A stretch of DNA of 64,000 nt from Linepithema humile. Lineage: Eukaryota > Arthropoda > Insecta > Hymenoptera > Formicidae. Below, in pieces: positions 23,825-37,065 of this stretch. Location of the stretch: assembly GCF_040581485.1 (NCBI RefSeq), contig NC_090135.1, positions 8,425,001 through 8,489,000 on the forward strand. Reading direction: 5' to 3'. The notes under the pieces are model-generated. The model was not told where the DNA came from. It made no database searches and was given only the letters and a program-made list of their open reading frames with translations. A program made the position numbers and the translations under genes. The first letter of the stretch is position 1; each line of letters begins with the position of its first letter.

Positions 23825-24941
23825 CGGAAAAAATGTACAACTACATGTTTACCAATAAAAATTCAATAACGATATTTCGTTGAAAAAAAACACATAAGTT
23901 AAAGAACGGACGATGTAAATTGAACGAAACAGTTTGATAAATAAAGTAACTTGATTATTGCTTGTATTTTTCATGCGAAACGCGAACGGACGGCTGGCAA
24001 TCATGAAAGCTTGAAGTGTTTAGTAATTGTTATTGTCGAGGCGCGGAAAATACGGAATAACTGAACTTGCTAATTCAGCGTGCGGCATTAATCAATGGAT
24101 TATTGGTATCCCCGGGTCATTAGCCGCCGGGCACCACCTGTTTGGTAACGAGCTTTACGCATAAATTACGGTCCCTCCGCTGTTAATTAGTGACACCAAG
24201 TCGGAATTCTTAAGGAGGCGATGCAGCGAGAATCTGTTACCAACCACGCCGGCTAATGTTCGTTTCATGACGAAACATTTAAAAGACAATTAGGCTAGAG
24301 ACTAGAGATATCGACATCGCCGTTTATTACGTCATCATCCTCCTCGCCGGAAATAAGAATTTGTTAATAAAAAGAGCATTATCGAAGCGTGCCGTTGAAC
24401 AACTTCTTAATGGATTTATAATTTGCATTTAATCCGAGAAACTTTTAGGAGAGGAAAAAGCGAGATTGTCAAAGATACCGCCGCGAAAAGATCTCGAAAC
24501 TCGCACGTGAAAAGCAACGACGATAACTATTGTAATTTATTCTGGCTATTTGAAACTTGTAACCCTTTGCTGAGATATTCAAGAGAGAAATTGTTAGTTG
24601 ATTTAAATTCTATGTAGAAATAATACTTGAATAAAATATTATTCATATATCTTCTAAATATTATAATCTCGTGATATAAATTTTACTTAATTTTTGTATA
24701 AACTTTCGTTCGTAATAATTCAAGAAACTAATTTTAACTTTCTTGCTTGGCGCCACATATATTCGTAGCAATACTTTTTTAATTTAGTCCTGTAATATAT
24801 ACGTATAATTACCAGTACAATATAAAATATTATTAAATTTAAAAAATATTCAAAAATTCTTTAATATATTGTTTTTTAGAATATTCGAAATTCTAATTGT
24901 AGAATTAAGTTTTCCGAAACATAAATCTTAATTTTCACGGT

Positions 24942-24967
24942 TCCTTGATAATTTTCCTTGATAATTT
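24942..24967 (+). repeat. 13-bp tandem duplication
   Basis: TCCTTGATAATTT occurs twice head to tail with no mismatch. Confidence 0.85.
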
Positions 24968-25672
24968 TCTGACTTCGCCGTCGAAACGTCGGCCTAGCAT
25001 AAAAATGTCGTTAAATTAGGGGGAGGTGTACCTCACCAGACGAGCTTGCCAATGCTTCTTTAATTTGTCACGGCTCCCGGATTGATGGAAGCAATTTCGT
25101 CGTTCTCGCGAGAAGACGCTCTTAAAACGTGGCCGCGATCCGCCGAAATTTACGGCTGTCATTTCCTTAATTGTTCTCCAGCACAACTTATTTTTCACGC
25201 GCGGCCCTCGGCCCTCCCGCATTCTCATTTCAACCGTTGCAACTGCTTGGAAGGTACGCTCGTGCCTTGGCCCTTTGCCGATGACGCGACTAGCTTACTC
25301 AGGCCAGAACTCTCTTCGCTGCTCCCCGAATGGCAACAAACGGAAGCCGGAGCGATATGTTGCCGACTCCGAATGAAGTAGTGCTCGGAGGAAATGGAAT
25401 GTTTACTTGTAAGTTTCTTTAACTCTTCTTTCAAGAATGCAGTAATTTATGGCGTCGAAAACAAAGAACTGCAGTTCGCTCGTTATAGTAACAGCTAGTT
25501 GATTAATTGAGCGCATATACAAATAGAATTGACAGAAACAAATTCACGTTTCGTCTAATACATATAATTTCTAAAAAAAAATCCTCTCATAGATAATGTA
25601 AATGTTTGTAATCAAAAACATTTGTGTAGACGCGAGATTTGAATTTCTATCTATAAAGCGGAAGAACTTACG

Positions 25673-25833
25673 GTTAAGAAGTTTACGAGCGGTGAATTTG
25701 CCGAAGTGGCATGTATTGTACTGCGTTTTGCATTGGTAATGTGCCAAGCATGGTTTTCTTCGGCAAAAGAATGCTGCGTTTCTGCCGAGTTTGCAAACTT
25801 ACGTTTTATAAGCATTTCTTAACGCAAAACGCA
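25673..25833. repeat. Nested inverted-repeat element
   Basis: Three exact inverted pairs lie within 161 bases: GTTAAGAA (25673-25680) with TTCTTAAC (25816-25823), TTTGCCGAAG (25697-25706) with CTTCGGCAAA (25758-25767), and TGCGTTTTGC (25722-25731) with GCAAAACGCA (25824-25833). TGGCA/TGCCA adds a short inner stem. The first two pairs nest as a hairpin with a large asymmetric bulge; the third pair is an alternative. It resembles a decayed MITE or a structured RNA hairpin, and does not have the regular duplex of a known microRNA precursor. Confidence 0.6.
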
Positions 25834-26102
25834 ACGTTTAGTAACTAACATATTCACTCCACATTTTTCCAAAGACACAAAATATACATTTTGGATTTAA
25901 CGTGTTTTCACATTCCAAGTTTTCCAACTATAAAAACTGGCTAAAATTTTCGCTTCACCGATATGCAATCTTAAAGAGATCAAAATGCTAAAAATCTCGA
26001 TGGTCTTTGAAAAATCGCGCGGCGAACGAAGCTAATCTAGAATTTTTTTTCCCCTCCGAATCTACGGATGCAACCCTCACTTTCCCTACGCCTCTTCATA
26101 CC

Positions 26103-26117
26103 CTCTCTCTCTCTCTC
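26103..26117 (+). repeat. (CT)7 microsatellite
   Basis: Short CT tract in the pyrimidine-rich block at 26.0-26.8 kb; a second, TC tract lies at 26624-26642. Confidence 0.9.
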
Positions 26118-26623
26118 GAGGGACCGCTCGTCTCGCGTCGCGTCGTGGTTGGAGCATATTGGTCGCCACATCATAAGGAAGCTCCAGAACCGACTATCCA
26201 CGCGATAGTCAACGACGGAAGAAGAAGAGACGACGAGGTGGCGGGCTCCATTCAAATGAGATTCAACGCTAGGGAGGAATCGGAAGGGACGCCAGGGAAG
26301 CTGAAGAGACGGCGGGAGGCGTAGAGGAAGGGAAGCGCAGGCGAACACGGTGCACGCTGGCCTCTGCTCGAGTGTTTTTCTATTCAGAGAAGACTCGCAT
26401 AAAGTCCTATATACCGAGTTCTATCCTATCCTATCTCCCCGGATCCCCTAGGAGCCAGGGAGAATATGGGGTGAGAGAGGCGAAGGGGCGGTTCCCCCAT
26501 TCCGGAGGACCGTTCATTGAAACGAATGGCCTTGTCCGCCTCTTCCTCCTCGTCCCTTCATCTTCTCTGTCTTCCTTTACCTTGCTCCCTTCTCGTCTTC
26601 GCGATCTTTCCGTTTCTATCTCA

Positions 26624-26642
26624 GTCTCTCTCTCTCTCTCTC
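26624..26642 (+). repeat. (TC)n microsatellite
   Basis: About nine TC units, followed by CTTCCCCTCGC. Confidence 0.9.
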
Positions 26643-27184
26643 CTTCCCCTCGCTGTCCTATCCCTGACCCTCGAATGTGCCTCTCCCCCTCCCCCTCCCT
26701 TTCCGATCTCCAGCCGCGCTTCTTTCTTCGCTTCTTCCTCGAGTTACGCCTCCCGCGAATACGCCAGGATTACTTATCCTGCGCGAAAGGACGCTCAAGG
26801 CTCAACCTAAAGCATCATTTGAATAAACGCGAAGTTACTGCGCGCCTGTTCCCGGCAGGCAAGAGCGAGCGGGAGAGAGATAGTCTAGCGCGCGTCTCCC
26901 ACGACTATATTAATGGCGCCGTGATACCTCCGGGCAAAAAGAGGAGTCCTCGCTCTCTATTACCCGCGGGATGAGATTCCTGTCAGCAAGGATGTCGCGT
27001 CTTCGGCAACGGGTCACGATACTCGCGCATCATTTTGCTGGTATAACGACGCGTCGAGACAAAGAGAAAATTCTAATTTACTTTACGACAATCGCGTGCG
27101 GTGAAATTTTTGCCATTTCTTGAAATGTGATCGATAAGTTAATAATCATTGTGTGATATTAGAGCAGTCTTTACATCACATTAT

Positions 27185-27250
27185 TCGAAGTTACAATGTA
27201 ACTTGGAATAATGTTACAAGACATGTTATGTAAATGTTACAAGACAAGTT
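27185..27250. repeat. Local duplication of AATGTTACAAGACA
   Basis: The 14-mer occurs at 27210 and 27233. GTTACAATGTAAC just upstream adds an inverted partner for the GTTAC part. It is a short slippage cluster. Confidence 0.7.
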
Positions 27251-30200
27251 GGCTGTAATGTACGCGGCTCATATATCGCTCGTTCGGATTTAAACAGTTT
27301 GTCGGATGACGACTTGACACAGATAAATGTAAATCAGACGTTTCCTCTATTTTTAATTGCTCGAGAAAAGAAAATGTGGCGGATAACATCCGCTATTATT
27401 TTTATCTTCGTGCGCAAGTCATACAAGTCGTCCGTAAAATAAATATTCGGAAACTCGTGTCGCGTTAATAATACATGTCTATTTTTGTATCTGGATGTGC
27501 CCGAATTAGCAATGAATACTCGGCGACCAATCCGCAAATATGATATTTATGGACTGCATCGATGAGATAGTAGTAGTGTGTTAAGCGTTATGCGCATGCA
27601 TAAACACGTCATTGCATAAATTATAAGGTAAACATTGCAGTAGTCAAAATTCTAAACGTTGATTTGTGGCATTGCGCCGTTCTCTATTCAACGGTTGCCG
27701 CGGCGCGAAATAGCTCAGACTTCGATTGTACAAGCGACGGTCGCGATTTCCATTCGGCTCGCGCAGATGGTACCGCCGAATTTCCGGCGAATTACACGCT
27801 GTAGATCTGCCACGGCCGACACTGTCTACAAGCTCGTCCGAAATTGGCAATACGTTTCGCCCATCCGATTGAGTACTTTTAGCGGACACTTTCACGAGTG
27901 CTCGTCGCGCCGCTCCCGGTTGGGGAAGCCTCTTCTCCGATATTTTCGCAGATCGAAGTCTCTCTGAGAGCCGTGTGTGCGAAAGGCAGATATGATATTA
28001 CGGGAATTTAATTAGCTCGAACTCGACGAGTCTGCGATATCGCTTGCGAAGCGATCGGCGCCCGAGGAGCGATTGTTCGAGGATTAGCGCGAGCTCCCCC
28101 GCCATTAATTGAAATTCATTGTTATTCTCCATACCGGCTGGATAATGGTGTTTTTTAAGTCCAAGAAAATGTTCTTAAGAAAGAGAGAATTGTCCTTCCA
28201 AGAATTATTCTATTAGAGATTTTTCTATTAAAGAAAAGAAATTGAAAAAATTTGAAAAGCAAAGCTACAAAAATCGCGAAATGTTGATATAAACTTTAAT
28301 TTATATGGTTTCATTATTTACTTTATCTCGAAAGCTTTAATTTGTGAAAAATATAATATTATGATAATATATATGATAAAAAAATTTGGCATATTAGTAA
28401 TGGAAAATCCATTAAAAAATGTGTGTTATAACAATTTGTAAAAAATTGTTCGCTAGAAACAAAAATTAAAACAATTTTTTACATGTTTAATAAGTTGCAC
28501 TTTAGTCCGAAAATTTGTGTAGTGAAGTTTAACTTTGTTTTTCGCATCTGTCAGTTTGATTAAATATGATTTGCATATTGTATTTCTACTTAACTATTCT
28601 AAAGAGCGTATTTTAAATGAGAATGCAATGTGATAAACCGAGTTCCATCTCCTTCTCTTAGTGCTTCTAGAATACTCATGGCGGAGGCTATCAATAAATC
28701 AAGTTGAAATTCGCGTATTAAGTGAAACCGAGTTCAAGCGTTGCAGCAGGTTCGCTGCAATTAAGACGCGCACTTATCAGAGTGCTAAGTTAGAGTGCTC
28801 GCCTAGCTAGAACACCGCGAAGGGAGGGAATGGAATGAGCGAATAGGAAGAACAAGCACAAAGATGCGTCGTCGAGTAAGGAATTATTTTTACTGATGTA
28901 TTCGTGACATGGAATTTTGCCAAATACACCATCAGAATTTTCTCGTCCAATTTAATACGTCTATAAATTACATAAAAGATGAGAAAATAATAGTTATTTA
29001 TTGAAATTAAATTTACTAATGCAGTTGAACAAGTAAAAATAATTTTCATCTTACGAAATTTCAATTGAATTAGCGAAAGATTCTTTGCCGGAAATGAAAA
29101 ATATGATGCTCAATTAAATTTTTATTCCAATTTTGTAAGAGTAATATTAGATGAAAACAAAACTAATTAGAAAAAAGAGTTTTTCTGAAACTAAAAGTTC
29201 TCTACTTAAAATACTTTTTTCAAGATCTTTTTTCAATTTTCGATTTCACCTTTTGTAAATATAACAGTTTGAAAATACACGATTCCAAGTGTTTTCTCGT
29301 ATTCTGCATTTGAAATTCAATAGAGAAGAGACGATTGCAGACTGACAGGTGTAATCCGTCTACCGGCATCACCCGGAAGTGAGAAATGACGGTCCAGAAT
29401 AACTCCAGGCGACGTTTCGGTACACGTTCATCGCCAGAAACCTTATCGCGATTCGGGTAGCAACGATGTGACGATTGGTCCAGAGCCAAGAACGACGACC
29501 TCTTGCCGAGGTATATATCCAGATGGGAACGAGGGAAACCTAATGTCGGAACATACCGAAAATTAATACTCGAAACGTTCCACCAGATTCACCATAGATT
29601 ATCCACTTTTACTTCTCGCGTTGGCATCTTCCAAGATATACGAGATTAATTTAAGCTATATTGCGAATGGATCCTGTATAGCATTAGATTATTGCTTGGG
29701 GAATGTCGAGATTGTATCGATTTCGACTGATTTCCGAAATATCACACATGTTTAATTGAAATAACTTTAGTCAAGCTGTTGGCTTATTTCCTACAAATAA
29801 TTATAGAACATTAAATAATTTGAGATTCTATAGAAATATAATGTCACAGAGAGATAATAGATAGGAAAAGTGCAATTTCTTCATAAATATAGGATATTTA
29901 AACGATTCGTAAGTGTTCAAGAATATCTACGCAAACCAGAATTACCAGATATTTGGATAATTGCAAAATATTTTTAAGAAAAATGAACTCAAAGCAAAAT
30001 AAGTTTGTTAGGCTATTATAATATTTTTTACAAAAACATTCCGAATTAATGAATGAAATAAAGCAATAATTATAATCTTTCAAATCAATTTGAATACGTA
30101 GTGACGTAAAAAATTATGCAATAATTCGGAAGTGAACGTGTAATCCTCGCATTTTTAAGACCGACATCGCATTCCTCCGATAGTAAGTTAATGGAACTGG

Positions 30201-33200
30201 CATGAATGGGAATAGCTGTTGAGCGAAGTTAAGCGAAGGAGGCAGAGAGCGGCTCTTACCGTCCCGACAGGTCTAACGCCATTAACGCCCGAGCAGCGAA
30301 TTATACCGGATTTGCGCCGCTATCGTAAGATTTCTCGAAAGTATCTCTAGTCCGCTTGACTTTGGCGCGCAGCGGAGCTCGCGTTTAACGTTAATGGAAC
30401 CCGAACGCCCATTTAAAATACATTTATCAGCGGGTGGAGGACGGTAGAACGACGCAGCCTTGTGAGCTCGCGAATGTTCCGCGCGTGCTCTGCTCGTTGT
30501 GAGCTCCAGTTTATCATTTACGTATTTCATTAATTATTGTCTGTTTATTGCTAAGCGAGAATAAATTATGGGAAATATGCAATACTTAGAAAATACGGAG
30601 TGAGAGGAGAACGAGAGTGACATTTATTTACAGCAAACTGTAAATAATAACAACTCTAAGTTTAGATTAATTATTTTCGTACTAATGAAGGTATTTACGA
30701 TACCTCTCATTAACGACTTCCCCTGCAAGATGACCAATGTGCCGTACCGAGAATAAATTTAACTCAACATTGCTGTCAGTTTCGATAACATCGTTGGAAG
30801 TCATCCAAATTTAAGCGCGTCGAGTTCCGCTTTCGAATTATTTTGGATGACGGGAACGTCACCGCGTCTTTGTGCTTTGAACTTTGTTTTAAGTTTTGAA
30901 AGGCAGAAATGGATTGTATGGAAGCCAGAATGTAAAGAGACATTTTTGGTCATTCTTATCTCTCAAAGTGTGATATTACTTTTAAACTGGGCAACTGGGA
31001 CATCCGCTCCTTTTTGGGAGAGCTTGAGATAATCTTAAGGAAGAATATCTAATTATGAAGGAGCAGAAAATTAGCAGCGTGAAATTAAATTAAAAGATTT
31101 CAGACCATAAAGATGAAATGTAAATTCTGTGTTAAATTTTTATAAAAAGAGATTCATATTAAACGAAGAAATAAGTTCTGCCAAGATTTGTGCATTCTTT
31201 TTGGCAAATCAAACTTGTTGCGAGAAATTATCTAGTATTTAAATACATTAATCATTGATATAACGTGATATGAATATTGATAGAAGAACAAATTGTACGC
31301 TGATAAAATAAGAGTATTCTCATGGAACTTTTTTTACCATCACGACTTTAATGTTTTTATTGGTCGTTTGATTCAACGCGACGGAAAAGTATTCCGAACG
31401 TTCCTTCGTGCAAATAGAGAAGACAAAATGGTTGGAAGGAGAGAAAATGCTAAGCTGCTAGTCCGTTTGGACCACTACGGGAAGGTCAAAGAGCAATTCT
31501 AGTCACGTATCTCCGCAGGATTAGGTTCTGCTCTCGCGAAATGGCCAACCGCGTTTTGTCCCGCTTCAGAATTTACACCGTACGATTATTTCGCGCGACG
31601 ATACCAAAATCCAAAGTTACTTCTCGCTCCTTTTCCTGACATTCATTGCACCAGCAATTGTTTTAAAAGCAGATCCCTGTAATGGAACGATCGCCGCGGC
31701 TTAGGAAGGAATTCAGAACCAGGGAAGCGATTAAACGCAACGCAGCCATTATCTACAGGGCAAGATAGCGATTTTTATATATCTTATTGCTCACTGAAGC
31801 ATCGTGTCTCACGCTGTAATTTTATTTAGCTCTTATTTTTTGATGAAAGCCTCTTTTTATGGTCGAAATATCAAAGTTTTACGAGTTTTGAAGAATTCGA
31901 GAAGCGCGCTTCCGCGAAAGTTTTTCGGGGAAATTTCATAGGAGGGACAGATAAATTCAGCAACTATTCATCTTATGTTACGCAAAGGCGGGATGATGGT
32001 AAAAAATATATAATACTTTGTTCCTGAACCATTGCTTTTGATCTTTACGTTATTAAAAAACGGGGAAACTTCCGAAAACTACTTTCATTATTAACTGTAA
32101 CTTCTCAAGAAAGAGGACAAAAAAATTTTCTTCTCTATGCGATTAATCATTTAAACGATGTGAATTAATGATAATGCAATTTTCGTAAACTTTTTCCTAC
32201 ATCTTATTAATTAATCTATTTTTATTGAATTATTTTATTAAAAGATTTTAGCCTTTGCTATGCTATTTATTATTCAGAAGTATTTTAATTTTACTCTTGA
32301 CTGATTAAGTACACATTTGCGCGACATACGAGAAGTATCGATTCTCAAGATTTATCAGTCTCTGCGGCAAACTGCAATCCAACGATGAATTGCAGTCTAA
32401 CGCAAACATAAAGGGTCGCCCTTAAATTTAGCAACCCCTCGATTCTCGAAGGACTCGTTTCCACCGGTCTCGCAAGGAACTTACGACCCTCGTCGAAGGA
32501 ACTTATTAAATTTCGTAGGGCGGTTTTACTCCGTTTCTCGAATGCGGCTCCGATCCGCCCGTCGAGATAACAGCGGGATCTATGCGAGGAGTTTTTAAGT
32601 GACCGCGAGATTAAAACGTCCACCGCCGCATATTTCCGCGAGATCTCGCAATGGCGGCGGCGACGTAATTAAAAGGTATTCCGGCGACTATACTTCGCCG
32701 TCCCTTTATCTCTCTGCCACGGCGTGAACGAACAATGGCCGCGACTTTGTCATACTGCAGTTTCCGAGAGAATCTCCCTGAGAAAATAGATTCATTTGTT
32801 TACTGTAAAATGCTGTAGAATTTCTTAGGTAACATCGTAAAGAGCAAGATATTGCCATTTCCCACGATGTAATATTTTAATGAAACAATGTTGCAAATTT
32901 TTAATACGGCGAAGCAAGCAGTTGTTTATCTAAGCTAAAATTTAATTTATGTTTAAGTGGATGCATATTATTAATTTATCTTAATTAAGTTTACATATTT
33001 CAATTTATCTCAATGTGTATTCTAGTTTATATATTGAATAATCGTCTAAAAAAGATTATAATTATTATTGTATCATCTTGTAATATAATCGTAAATGTTG
33101 ATAAAACTTTATTACACGTCAATATTATAATTTCTGCTTCAAGTATAAGTAAGGAAATATACAGAGATCCAAGCACGCATGCACGTAAATTTAAAAACAT

Positions 33201-34072
33201 CTTCTGTATTCCTTTAGTCGTTGAAGCAAGTTAATATTAATCGAACCTTTCAAGATAAATCAGACGAGACGACGATAGAGTCGCGGAGAGGACAAGCGAC
33301 TCTCCGTTGATCGCGTAATCGCATATTTAAGAGCGGAGGGTTGCCTCGGCAAGATGGCGTCTAACGCTTTATAAACATCGGAGCGAGGCGTGACGCGAAA
33401 TAATTAATTCGCCAAAGCGAGCGAGCTGGCAGTGCCGGGCAAGTTTGCCAAGCCGGAGAATGTGGTCCCCGAATCGTCGATCAGCGCTCCAAGTCTCGCG
33501 AGTGGCTAATTAGGTATTATAATGGCGCTGAATCGGCACTGAGTCGTGGTTTTGAATAATTTCGCCCAAGGAATAATCGAAGCCTGAAGTTTACAAACGC
33601 GTCAAGTGCCAAATTAAGAAAGTTTACCTGCAGTGATTAACAAAATGCCGTTATCGCGACTTAACGTATCATAATCATAATAGAGCTAACACGAAAAGCA
33701 AAGTTCAGAATTAGCATGAGTAGCGATGTCGATCGAACCTTGCTCGGTTTTACTGTCGCCAGAGGCTAATGACGAATAATTCTCTCAATTCTTCTTTCGA
33801 ACGAGACGCGGACGAGATAAAAGCTTCGTTAACCAGTGTTCCAAGCTCAATCGCACTCCCGAACTTTCCGTAGGATAGGACTTCGCCAACATGCCGACGA
33901 GTTCTGCGTCATCGATCGTCACGAAAGCAGCAAAGTTTCGAGCATCAAGTTTTAAGTAGCCACACCAACTAATAGACGGCGATCGTGCGGCTCCAGGCTG
34001 CATCTTCGAGAAAAGAGGAATTGAGAGGAGTTGCTGGGTGGCCATTGTTCTTCGAGGTAATTTACATGACCA

Positions 34073-34087
34073 TTTTTTTTTTTTTTT
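34073..34087 (+). repeat. Homopolymer T15
   Basis: Fifteen T flanked by GACCA and GGTGG. Confidence 0.9.
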
Positions 34088-36120
34088 GGTGGCTTGACTA
34101 CCGCGACAGTCAGCCAAGTGAGAGTAGGGGAACAAGTCATGCGAGGAAGAATGGGAGGGATTTGCAAAAAAGACGGATAAATTAAAGAAGAAAAAAGAGA
34201 GAAAAGCGAAGAGAAGCGGAGAGAAAAAATGAAGGGGCAGGCGGGGGGGAGGTGCAGCGAGATACGAGAAGAGAGATTGCCGAAGGGAGCGAAGTTAGAA
34301 CAACAAGTCCACCGTGCCAGCTAACCAACAAACCAGCCGTACAGCCAACCCGACAGCCTCTCTGCCACCTAGTTGATTCGCTAACCGTGCAGCTTACATA
34401 AGGCTAAGTTTACCTAGCAAAACTTTCACGTGTCGCAAAGAGCTTGTTCGCTGCGAAATTCGAATTCGACGTTCCATCATGGTATTACGGTCCTTGGCAT
34501 AGATGCCGGACACCGTACAACATGCTACTCGTCTCCCACGTTGCAGCAGCTATCGATAAGCAGCGTAATATCAACAATTTAGACAACATGATATTCAAAC
34601 ATAAATTCATGATAATAGTTGCAGTTCTAACATCTTAAATATAACTGTAATATACGATTCAAAGTAAATTCGCAGATATTCAGCTGTGCAATCCAAATAA
34701 AATTCTTGAAGAAATAATTGAATATCTTTCCAAAAACAACGGAAAGTTAACAAACACCATCATTATTAATACTTGACGTGCAATGAAAGTTAAACATTCC
34801 GCGCGGATAAAGAAGATATAATTAATCGCGATTAGGATCAGCCAACACGAACGCCATCGACTCTAAAAGCGAATCTCAGTTAACGCATTCTCAATAGGAA
34901 CGATAAGAGAGGATTACCACGAAGGGCCGTTTCCATTGGCGCGCAGCATCGTGATAGCATCGGCTTGCAAGTTCCGGCCAAGACTAAAGCAGCACCCACT
35001 CACACCGGATCGACGCATGCATCGGTGTTGTTCAAGCCCGCGGTGCATAGAAGCGGTACAGCCACGCAAGCAACACGGTAATAAAGTTTATTGCGAGAAT
35101 GCATTAGATCGAATACACGTTACACATCCAACGCGCCAGCTGGAGAGGGCGCGAGGAAGGGAGAGTATATTCAGAGCCCAATAAACTCAACCGGGTATAC
35201 TCGGAAGTTAACGTAACCCTGCTTCGGCTCTAAGCACACGCCAAGCCGCGTGTCTCGCAGCAATCCCACTTTCTTCATCTATCGTCTCCGCCTTCTACCG
35301 CCCGTAGCCTCCTTAAGAGCCTTCGCGCTCTTATGTCGACTCGGGTTTATAAGGACCCTGCGCTTACTTTTCCGTACGATGAATAATTATCGGAATAAAT
35401 TACAGAAACAAAATCCTGACTCCAAATATACTTCATTATCTACAATCTACTTTATCCAACTTAGAAGTTTGAACTATTTTCAAATCGTGGAATAATAAAC
35501 ATTTTTATATCTTCTAAGAGTAGTAAATTCTTTTGTTTCTTTCAAAAGTGTAGTTTAGTTAATTATGCTTAAAAAATATTATTGATGTTATTGTACGATA
35601 TGAATTCACTTGATTCAATCGTGCAATTATCATGTTGTTAATTAAATATTTGAGATTGACATCTTTTTGTACAAATGCACTCGTTCTGTTAAAAACTTTT
35701 GTGTGACGTGTCAAGAATATAATAACAATAGTAGTAATAATAATGAACAGCGTGACACTCGTCCGCATTCTCGATGCGCAATGCCAACTGGTCTCGAAAA
35801 TTTCGAGGAAAGTCCGCGAATTTCCTTGACAAATCGCTGCGAGTCGTGAGCCGAAGTCGCGGCCGGATAAGAGCGGCGTCTATCTCCAAATATAGCGATA
35901 ACCTCGGAAGAAGGTACAACCTCCTGACGGTGGATCGGGCGCGATGGCGGATATATCGAGTGGCATTCCCGCGACATGAGAATTCGAGAGACGGTATTCG
36001 CGAGGCGGCAGAATTCGCGGAGGGCGCGGAGGAAAAAGGAATGGGAATAGCGGATATGTGTGAGAAGCACGGAGCGCTCGGCGGCGTCGGGGTAGATGTA
36101 GTTAGGTACTATGTCGAGGC

Positions 36121-36660
36121 ATAATAGAATAGATAGCGGATAGGCGGAAGGCTGGGGCCCGCTGGTGCTTCGGGAATACTTTACCGAGCGTATAAACGCT
36201 ATTTATGGCTGCATAAACCAGCGATAGGGGATATATAATACAGTCACACACCTACGTTCCAACCCTCTCCCCCCTCCCGCGCTCCGTCTCTCTTTCTCTT
36301 TCCTCCGTCTCTGTTCTCCGCGCCGCGCGCCGTATCTACATGTATCTACGAAGAACGATCGACAACATTCCCCCCCTCCCGCCGCAGCCCCACATCCCCG
36401 TCGGCCTGCATTGATTTGCATGAGATTTCGACCTGAGTTCCTTCTTATAAATCTACCTCCCCCACCACTGCCGCCGACCGCGCCGAAAGGAAAGGTATTG
36501 ACTCCCTTCGGCCTCTCCTTCCTTCTCTTCCTTTCCGCAGCGAAGACGATGCATGCAGAAAATTCGCGTGCCGAGAGGAAATTCGCGAGTCCTTCGGGGG
36601 CTGAACCGAGAAACGATCGAGCGATTTTTCGCACCGCAAAAGAAAGCAATTAGTTAGGAA
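36121..36660. other. CpG-rich block
   Basis: CCC-rich and CpG-rich sequence with a minus-strand G-quadruplex motif and a TATATAATA at about 36231. It could be regulatory; no start site can be shown. Confidence 0.35.
36370..36399 (-). other. G-quadruplex-type motif (minus strand)
   Basis: Plus-strand C runs of 7, 3, 4 and 4 are spaced by 1, 7 and 4 bases, giving a G3+N1-7 match on the minus strand. It lies inside the CpG-rich block at 36.1-36.7 kb. Confidence 0.6.
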
Positions 36661-36729
36661 TATAAACGACCCGGATATTTTATTCTCCGCAGACAAAAGG
36701 GAACAGTGTGGAAGTTTACAGTATCGAAA

Positions 36730-37065
36730 GAGCCTGCATATAGAATCAATAGAACGTGAAATTTGCGAGACGTAGATCCTACGAGAACTTAAATTTGTGA
36801 AACATAAAGTCTGAATGTAGGGAATTTGTGAGACATTGAGCTTGTGAGATATAGGCTCAATGGAATCTAAAATTTGTAAGAGATGAAAATCCATGAACTT
36901 GAAATTTTCTAAGATACGAGAAGCATAAGTATGTGGAATGCACAATGTATGAAGAGAATCTATGAAAAGTAATATGTATGGTGCATAAAGTCGAGCATTT
37001 ATGAAAATGAATTGGATATTTGCGAAATATAGAATATGAATCTAGAATTTACGAAGAATCATATA
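36730..37065. repeat. Degenerate minisatellite, ~31-bp period
   Basis: The motif AATTTGTGAGACATAGA with variants recurs at about 36759, 36791, 36822, 36871, 36902, 37014 and 37046. The first spacings are close to 31-32 bases, with one double-length step. Each unit runs roughly GAACTTgAAATTTGTGAGACATAga, then a variable AATG/CCATG ending. It decays toward the right into GAA/TATG-rich sequence. Confidence 0.65.

Larger units (their letters stand above)
22000..25660. other. Non-coding stretch upstream of the exon
   Basis: Mostly AT-rich. A GC-richer patch at 22800-23030 carries the (CG)7 run; another lies at 24090-24260 and a third at 25020-25400. The plus-strand open frame at 25082-25381 has no recognisable motif. 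Confidence 0.5.
26035..26985. other. Pyrimidine-rich block
   Basis: The plus strand is dominated by CT/TCC sequence between about 26040 and 26760, with a purine-rich interval at 26215-26345. The two long overlapping plus-strand open frames (up to 200 codons) arise from this low complexity, being Ser/Leu/Pro-rich with no domain. Confidence 0.55.
26986..36120. other. Non-coding stretch
   Basis: About 9 kb alternating AT-rich DNA with CpG-rich patches (27640-28100, 30220-30500, 32340-32760, 33250-33540, 34920-35340, 35750-36120). None of the short open frames shows a known domain or a credible exon with matching splice sites. Confidence 0.45.

Noticed and set aside
26372..26974. 200-codon plus-strand open frame
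   Set aside because: It is produced by CT-rich low complexity (Ser/Leu/Pro runs), has no domain, and overlaps another long frame of the same kind.
35775..35800. Candidate RNP2 exon (minus-strand SWH codons)
   Set aside because: The reading is ETSWHC with no GG-L before it and no RNP2 motif.
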